The notes under the pieces were generated by a model, which saw only the letters and a list, made by a program, of their open reading frames with translations, was not told the DNA's origin and made no database searches. A program made the position numbers and the translations under genes. A stretch of 64,000 nt of DNA from an uncultured Lachnospiraceae bacterium. Its GTDB lineage: Bacteria > Bacillota > Clostridia > Lachnospirales > Lachnospiraceae. The first letter of the stretch is position 1, and each line of letters starts with the position of its first letter. Where the stretch lies: contig CANQSA010000001.1 of NCBI GenBank assembly GCA_947626415.1, positions 62,001-126,000 of the forward strand, in the 5' to 3' direction. Below are positions 60,262 through 64,000 of the stretch, piece after piece.

Positions 60262-62007
60262 TTATCCCAAATCCGGCTCATCACACAGGGTGATCACCGG
60301 TCCATGCTTTCCTTCTGTCTCAAATAAAATGATCTCATTTTCTCCTGTCCTTAAAAGCGGCGCAGGAATGTAGAGTCTTTTTTGCGGCCCGATCTCCCAG
60401 AAGCGGCCGATACAGAAACCGTTTACAAACGCGCAGCCTTTGCCCCAACCTGTAAAATCCAGAAACGTATCGCCGGGTTCTTCCACGGAAACCGCAAACC
60501 GGTAAAACGCCGGTACGCCTTCTTCATATCCGCCGTTAAAATCCACCTGATCGATATTGTCAAGCGGCAGCGGATACATCTCCCAATTATGGTGCATATG
60601 ACCGTTGATCTGTACGCAATGGTCGATCCCTTTGCGCTGTTCCTCCATCCGCGGCCCGAAATTCACCCGGCCCATGTTTTCCACCAGGATATCCAGTACG
60701 GAATCCGGCGTGATTTCCGCCTCTATCACATGCTCCGCCAATAATTCTTTATCATATAAGACTTTCACCGGCTTGTTGTCTACCAGAATATTCGCCCGGT
60801 CATTGGCTTTCCACAGACGGATCTTCTCCAGTTTCTGCTCCTTTTCCAGCCTGGAACGGTACAGCACATAGCCGTAGCTCTGTCCCAGCTTCTCCATACA
60901 GATCGGGAACGCCGAAGATACCGGAGCGGAAATCCGATCCAGCGTATGGCCGAGAGAAACCCGATCCGTTACCGGGACTTCGCCGTACGCCTTTCGCCTG
61001 ATCTCGGTTGTAAACGTTACCTCGGGAATGGGCGCGTACCGGCTGATCACCTGCTGATAACGGCGGTATTTCTCCGTAATCTGTCCGTCTTCCGTCAGAA
61101 TCGCGTCATAATCATAAGAAGTCACATCCGGCGCCAGCTCCTCATAATAATTGGAGCCGTTCATAAATCCGAAATTGGTTCCGCCTTCAAACATATAGAT
61201 ATTCACATGGCCCAGCTGCAGCATATCTTCCAGATCCGCCGCGCTCTGCTCCAGATCTCCCGTCATATGGCCGCCGTTGCCCCAGTGGTCGAACCAGCCC
61301 ACCCAGAACTCCGTGCACATAAGCGGTCCGCCGTCTGTATACCGTTTCAGTACCGCAAACCGTTCTTTCGTATGGGAGCCGAAATTGCCGGTAGGCAAAA
61401 CGCCGTCGATATGCCCGCAGGAAAGAGATTCCTCCATCGGCCCGTCCGACGTCACCAGCGGCACCACAACGCCCCGGTCCCGCATCATCTGCTTCATGGT
61501 TTCCAGATAAGCGCCGTCACTGCCGTAATAGCCGTATTCATTTTCCACCTGCATTAAAATGATCGGTCCGCCGTACCGGATCTGCAGCGGCACAAGCAGA
61601 GAAAACAGTCTGTCATAATAGCGCGCCACATGGTTCAAAAAAGGCGGGTAACTGACGCGCAGACGCATTCCGTCCTCCGCCAGCAGCCACGCGGGCAGCC
61701 CGCCAAACTCCCATTCCGCGCAGATATAAGGAGACGGCCGGACGATCACATATAGGCCGAGTTCCTGCGCCAGCTTAATAAAACGCACCAGATCCAACAT
61801 TCCGTCAAAGCGGAATTCGCCCGGTTTCGGCTCGTGCAGGTTCCACGGGACATAGGTTTCCACCGTATTGGCGCCCATTGCCTTTAATTTTTCCAGTCTG
61901 TCCCGCCAGTATTCGGGAACCACCCGAAAATAGTGAATCCCGCCCGAAATGATCTGAAACGGTTTCCCGTCCAGATAAAAATTGTCCGTACAAGTAAATT
62001 CTGCCAT
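60262..62007 (-). CDS. GH35 beta-galactosidase
   Basis: A 581-residue GH35 enzyme. Acid/base glutamate in ILMQVENEYGYYG near residue 155 and nucleophile glutamate in PLMCTEFWVGWFDHWG near 235 are intact; VETYVPWNLHEPKPGEF and EFGGLPAWLL are family-typical; beta-sandwich domains follow from about 330. It removes terminal beta-galactose from oligosaccharides in the cytosol (no signal peptide). GGAGACAGC precedes the ATG. It follows the GH43 gene by 11 bases. Confidence 0.95.
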   Translation of the reverse strand: MAEFTCTDNFYLDGKPFQIISGGIHYFRVVPEYWRDRLEKLKAMGANTVETYVPWNLHEPKPGEFRFDGMLDLVRFIKLAQELGLYVIVRPSPYICAEWEFGGLPAWLLAEDGMRLRVSYPPFLNHVARYYDRLFSLLVPLQIRYGGPIILMQVENEYGYYGSDGAYLETMKQMMRDRGVVVPLVTSDGPMEESLSCGHIDGVLPTGNFGSHTKERFAVLKRYTDGGPLMCTEFWVGWFDHWGNGGHMTGDLEQSAADLEDMLQLGHVNIYMFEGGTNFGFMNGSNYYEELAPDVTSYDYDAILTEDGQITEKYRRYQQVISRYAPIPEVTFTTEIRRKAYGEVPVTDRVSLGHTLDRISAPVSSAFPICMEKLGQSYGYVLYRSRLEKEQKLEKIRLWKANDRANILVDNKPVKVLYDKELLAEHVIEAEITPDSVLDILVENMGRVNFGPRMEEQRKGIDHCVQINGHMHHNWEMYPLPLDNIDQVDFNGGYEEGVPAFYRFAVSVEEPGDTFLDFTGWGKGCAFVNGFCIGRFWEIGPQKRLYIPAPLLRTGENEIILFETEGKHGPVITLCDEPDLG

Positions 62008-62018
62008 ACTGCTGTCTC

Positions 62019-62924
62019 CTATTCCTCTGTTTCAACTTTCTTTAATTTTCCGTCCGCGTCAAACCGCAGCGGAGAAATGCATACCTCCCGGTGATAGCCT
62101 TTGCCCTCCGGGTAGTGCGCGGTCGGAGTCGCAAATCGGTGATAACCGATATAATAAGTGTCCGCTTCCGCTTTTAAAATACAGTGATGCCCGGTTCCTA
62201 AAATGTCCGCTTCCGGTTTCTTCTCTAAGATCGGGTACTGATAGCGGACCGGCCCTGTCATCTGCTCGGCGATTCCATAATTGACATGGTAATTTTCGCT
62301 GCCGGTATCGTCGCACGACCAGGTAAAATGATAGAGCCCATCTCTATAAAACAGTGATACGGCCTCCCGGAAATCCGTCAGTCCTTCAATCTGCCGCATG
62401 GTCTCCGGACGGATACTTACTGAATCTTCTCCCAGCTCCACAATGGCGGCACCGCCGTTTCCAAACAGCAGATATCCCCTGCCGTCCTCTTCATAAACAG
62501 ACGGATCGATGGTCTGCCACATGGTTATGCCTGCCGCTTTCACCAGTTCCGGCGTGATCAGCGGCTGCGGCATTGCCTGAAATCCCCGGTCCGGATCGGT
62601 ACTGACTGCCACGCCGATGCAGGAATCTCCGTTTTCCCGTTTGGCGCAAAAATAGAAATAAAATTTTCCGTTCCTGTGATACATGGCAGGCGCCCATGCC
62701 GAGCCTACCGCCCAGGGAACCTGCGAACCGGCCACATCTAAAATTACGCCCCGATCCGTCCAGTCAGCCAGATTGTCGGACGAAAAGGCGTGAAATCGGG
62801 TTCCGGACCAGCCGGGATACCCGTCGGTCGTAGGATATAAATAATAGGTTTCCCCTGCCCGGATCAGATCCGGATCCGCATACAATCCCGGGATCACCGG
62901 GTTTGCAATCCTCTTTGTTTTCAC
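62019..62924 (-). CDS. GH43-like glycosidase
   Basis: A 301-residue five-bladed beta-propeller of the GH43 type: PGLYADPDLIRAGETYYLY (catalytic base Asp), SAWAPAMYHRNGKFYFYF, IDPSVYEEDGRGYLLFG (pKa-modulating Asp) and ILGTGHHCIL near residue 255, near where the acid Glu is expected. It probably releases arabinofuranose or xylose from short oligosaccharides in the cytosol. Start: GTG at 62924 with GGAGG five bases upstream is preferred over ATGs four or twelve codons earlier. In one transcript with the other GH genes. Confidence 0.85.
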   Translation of the reverse strand: MKTKRIANPVIPGLYADPDLIRAGETYYLYPTTDGYPGWSGTRFHAFSSDNLADWTDRGVILDVAGSQVPWAVGSAWAPAMYHRNGKFYFYFCAKRENGDSCIGVAVSTDPDRGFQAMPQPLITPELVKAAGITMWQTIDPSVYEEDGRGYLLFGNGGAAIVELGEDSVSIRPETMRQIEGLTDFREAVSLFYRDGLYHFTWSCDDTGSENYHVNYGIAEQMTGPVRYQYPILEKKPEADILGTGHHCILKAEADTYYIGYHRFATPTAHYPEGKGYHREVCISPLRFDADGKLKKVETEE

Positions 62925-62974
62925 ATTTGCCTCCATATCCAAAGCGTTCGGCATACGCATTTAACCAAATGCTT

Positions 62975-63877
62975 TTAGCCAAACGCATTTACCAGCCGAG
63001 CATATTCCGCATCCGTAAGCACCAGTACGGAACCATGCCGTTTCTTGTTCTGCCCCATATCATACTGTGTGCTTTCCAGGATCCGGAACACTCCGGATTT
63101 CAGATCGTCCGTCACAAGCGGCAGATATCCGCCGTTTGTCGCAAACTGATCCACCATCAGGCACCACTGCCCCTGTTCCGCTATCGGGAAGATGATCGGA
63201 CCTTCCACGCCTGCCAGAGAGCGCAGGGTTTCTGACGGGATCTCCTGAAAAGCACCGTGCAGAGAGGTTCCGCAGTCACAGCGAATGCGTTTGGTCACCT
63301 CATCCTTAGAATAACGATAATAAACACCGTCCTCATAGAGGATCGTGGTATCGATCACATGATTCTCCCGTTCGATATACAGTTCCGCCTGAGAAAATGT
63401 AACAAAATCCTTGGTATAAACCGCGTAGATCCGCTGCTTTGCTTTCTCTTCTCCGGCGTTTTTCACCATGGAAGCAAAGAATACCAGATACGCATCCCGT
63501 TCTCTGTCATAAATCGCTTCCGGCGCCCAGACACAGCCTGCTTCGGGGATTCCCACCTCCACCAGTTCGGGTTCCGACCAGTGCAGCAAATCGCGGGAAT
63601 GGGAAACCACCAGATTTCTGCTTCCTTCGTACTGGGCCACTTCCCAGCCCTTTCCGTTTGCCAGCCGCAGCTCGGTCCCGATGATATGAAATCCTCCCTC
63701 GCGCTCACTTCTTATGATAAATGGGTCCCGTATTCCTTTTTCCCCTGTTTTTAAGCGAATGACCGGCTCACCGCCGTTTAAATCCCGGTAGTGCAGCCCG
63801 TCCTTACTGACGGAAAAATAAATCTGCTCGCCATCTTCCCGTTCTCCGGTAAAATGAACCATTAAATATGCTGCCAT
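62975..63877 (-). CDS. GH43-like arabinosidase/xylosidase
   Basis: A 300-residue beta-propeller glycosidase. Propeller and active-site landmarks: GIRDPFIIRSE (Asp), GCVWAPEAIYDRERDAYLVFF, IDTTILYEDGVYYRY (Asp) and GVEGPIIFP (Glu). It resembles GH43-type arabinosidases; GH32/GH62 is less likely because the WAPE pattern is GH43-like. No signal peptide. AGGAGG precedes the ATG. It comes after the probable galactokinase (27 bases) and before the second GH43 gene. Confidence 0.8.
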   Translation of the reverse strand: MAAYLMVHFTGEREDGEQIYFSVSKDGLHYRDLNGGEPVIRLKTGEKGIRDPFIIRSEREGGFHIIGTELRLANGKGWEVAQYEGSRNLVVSHSRDLLHWSEPELVEVGIPEAGCVWAPEAIYDRERDAYLVFFASMVKNAGEEKAKQRIYAVYTKDFVTFSQAELYIERENHVIDTTILYEDGVYYRYSKDEVTKRIRCDCGTSLHGAFQEIPSETLRSLAGVEGPIIFPIAEQGQWCLMVDQFATNGGYLPLVTDDLKSGVFRILESTQYDMGQNKKRHGSVLVLTDAEYARLVNAFG

Positions 63878-63904
63878 CCGTCTGTCCTCCTGATCTTCTG
63901 TAAT

Positions 63905-64000
63905 TTACATAAGCCGTACCGGACCGTCTCCGATATCCACTACATAGAAATCCGCCGCATATCCAATCTTTTCCTGATAAACAGAGCCTACTTTTTCAAT
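63905..64000 (-). CDS. Galactokinase-like, only the C-terminal 31 codons are inside the window
   Basis: The frame open to the window edge ends YAADFYVVDIGDGPVRLM-stop. The ending with an AxFYxxxIGDGxR pattern is typical of galactokinase (GalK) C-termini in Firmicutes. Only 31 residues are visible, so the call rests on that pattern and on the neighbouring galactoside enzymes. It would phosphorylate galactose released by the GH35 enzyme. Confidence 0.55.
   Translation of the reverse strand: MEKVGSVYQEKIGYAADFYVVDIGDGPVRLM

Noticed and set aside
1-64000. Prophage, transposon or integrated element
   Set aside because: No integrase, transposase, phage structural genes or flanking repeats were seen; gene content is core-like throughout.

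Overview
This window looks like ordinary chromosome from an anaerobic Gram-positive of the class Clostridia, most likely a Lachnospiraceae-type gut commensal. The case rests on the gene set (class III fructose-1,6-bisphosphatase, short-form LeuC/LeuD, archaeal-type aspartate-semialdehyde dehydrogenase, a GGGtGRT protein paired with a scaffold-like protein, DUF1294, VTC/DUF4956), strong AGGAGG-type ribosome binding sites, sigma-A promoters and a rpmB / Asp23 / fatty-acid-kinase junction as in other Firmicutes. No species is claimed. No prophage, insertion sequence, CRISPR array or rRNA operon was seen. Most genes lie on the minus strand in tightly packed operons.

Layout. 1-1.7 kb: a fakA-like gene cut by the window edge, its Asp23 partner and divergent rpmB. 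1.7-7.9 kb: an HD nucleotidase, topB, glmS, left-handed beta-helix protein and lipoprotein amidase operon. 8-12.7 kb: galM, then a two-component system overlapping a polyphosphate-polymerase-like (VTC) gene and a DUF4956 membrane gene. 12.9-13.4 kb: a small lipoprotein. 13.5-17.7 kb: leuC-leuD-thrC and a divergent LysR regulator with overlapping promoters. 17.8-20.3 kb: a GH127 beta-L-arabinofuranosidase with a small downstream gene. 20.5-22 kb: cardiolipin synthase. 22-29 kb: leuB-ilvD-ilvB-serC-serA. 29-32 kb: a CmpB-like membrane gene, aroC, tgt and yajC. 32.2-36 kb: DUF1294 and CmpB-like membrane proteins, a hypothetical gene, a secreted nuclease lipoprotein and an acyltransferase. 36-36.4 kb: a gene-free stretch with a likely small structured RNA and short repeats. 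36.4-38.1 kb: the GGGtGRT / scaffold pair. 38.2-42.3 kb: asd, trkH, trkA and tRNA-Thr(CGU). 42.5-47 kb: an aberrant ABC ATPase, a pectinesterase-like protein and argH. 47-56 kb: mscS, glgB, an M23 peptidase, asnB, fbp and an unusual HPr. 56-60.3 kb: three ligase-type genes (ATP-grasp, Mur-ligase-like, glutathionylspermidine-synthase-like). 60-64 kb: GH35, two GH43-like genes and the end of a probable galactokinase.

Functionally, the window combines amino-acid biosynthesis (Leu, Val/Ile, Ser, Thr, Arg, Asn, chorismate), envelope construction (GlmS, amidase, M23 peptidase, cardiolipin, Mur-type ligase), gluconeogenic/glycogen control, potassium uptake and intracellular degradation of arabinose/galactose-containing plant oligosaccharides. 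The least explained parts are the GGGtGRT/scaffold pair with the neighbouring RNA candidate, the three-ligase cluster, the sensor-coupled VTC/DUF4956 unit, the ABC ATPase lacking its signature region, and the HPr without Arg17.
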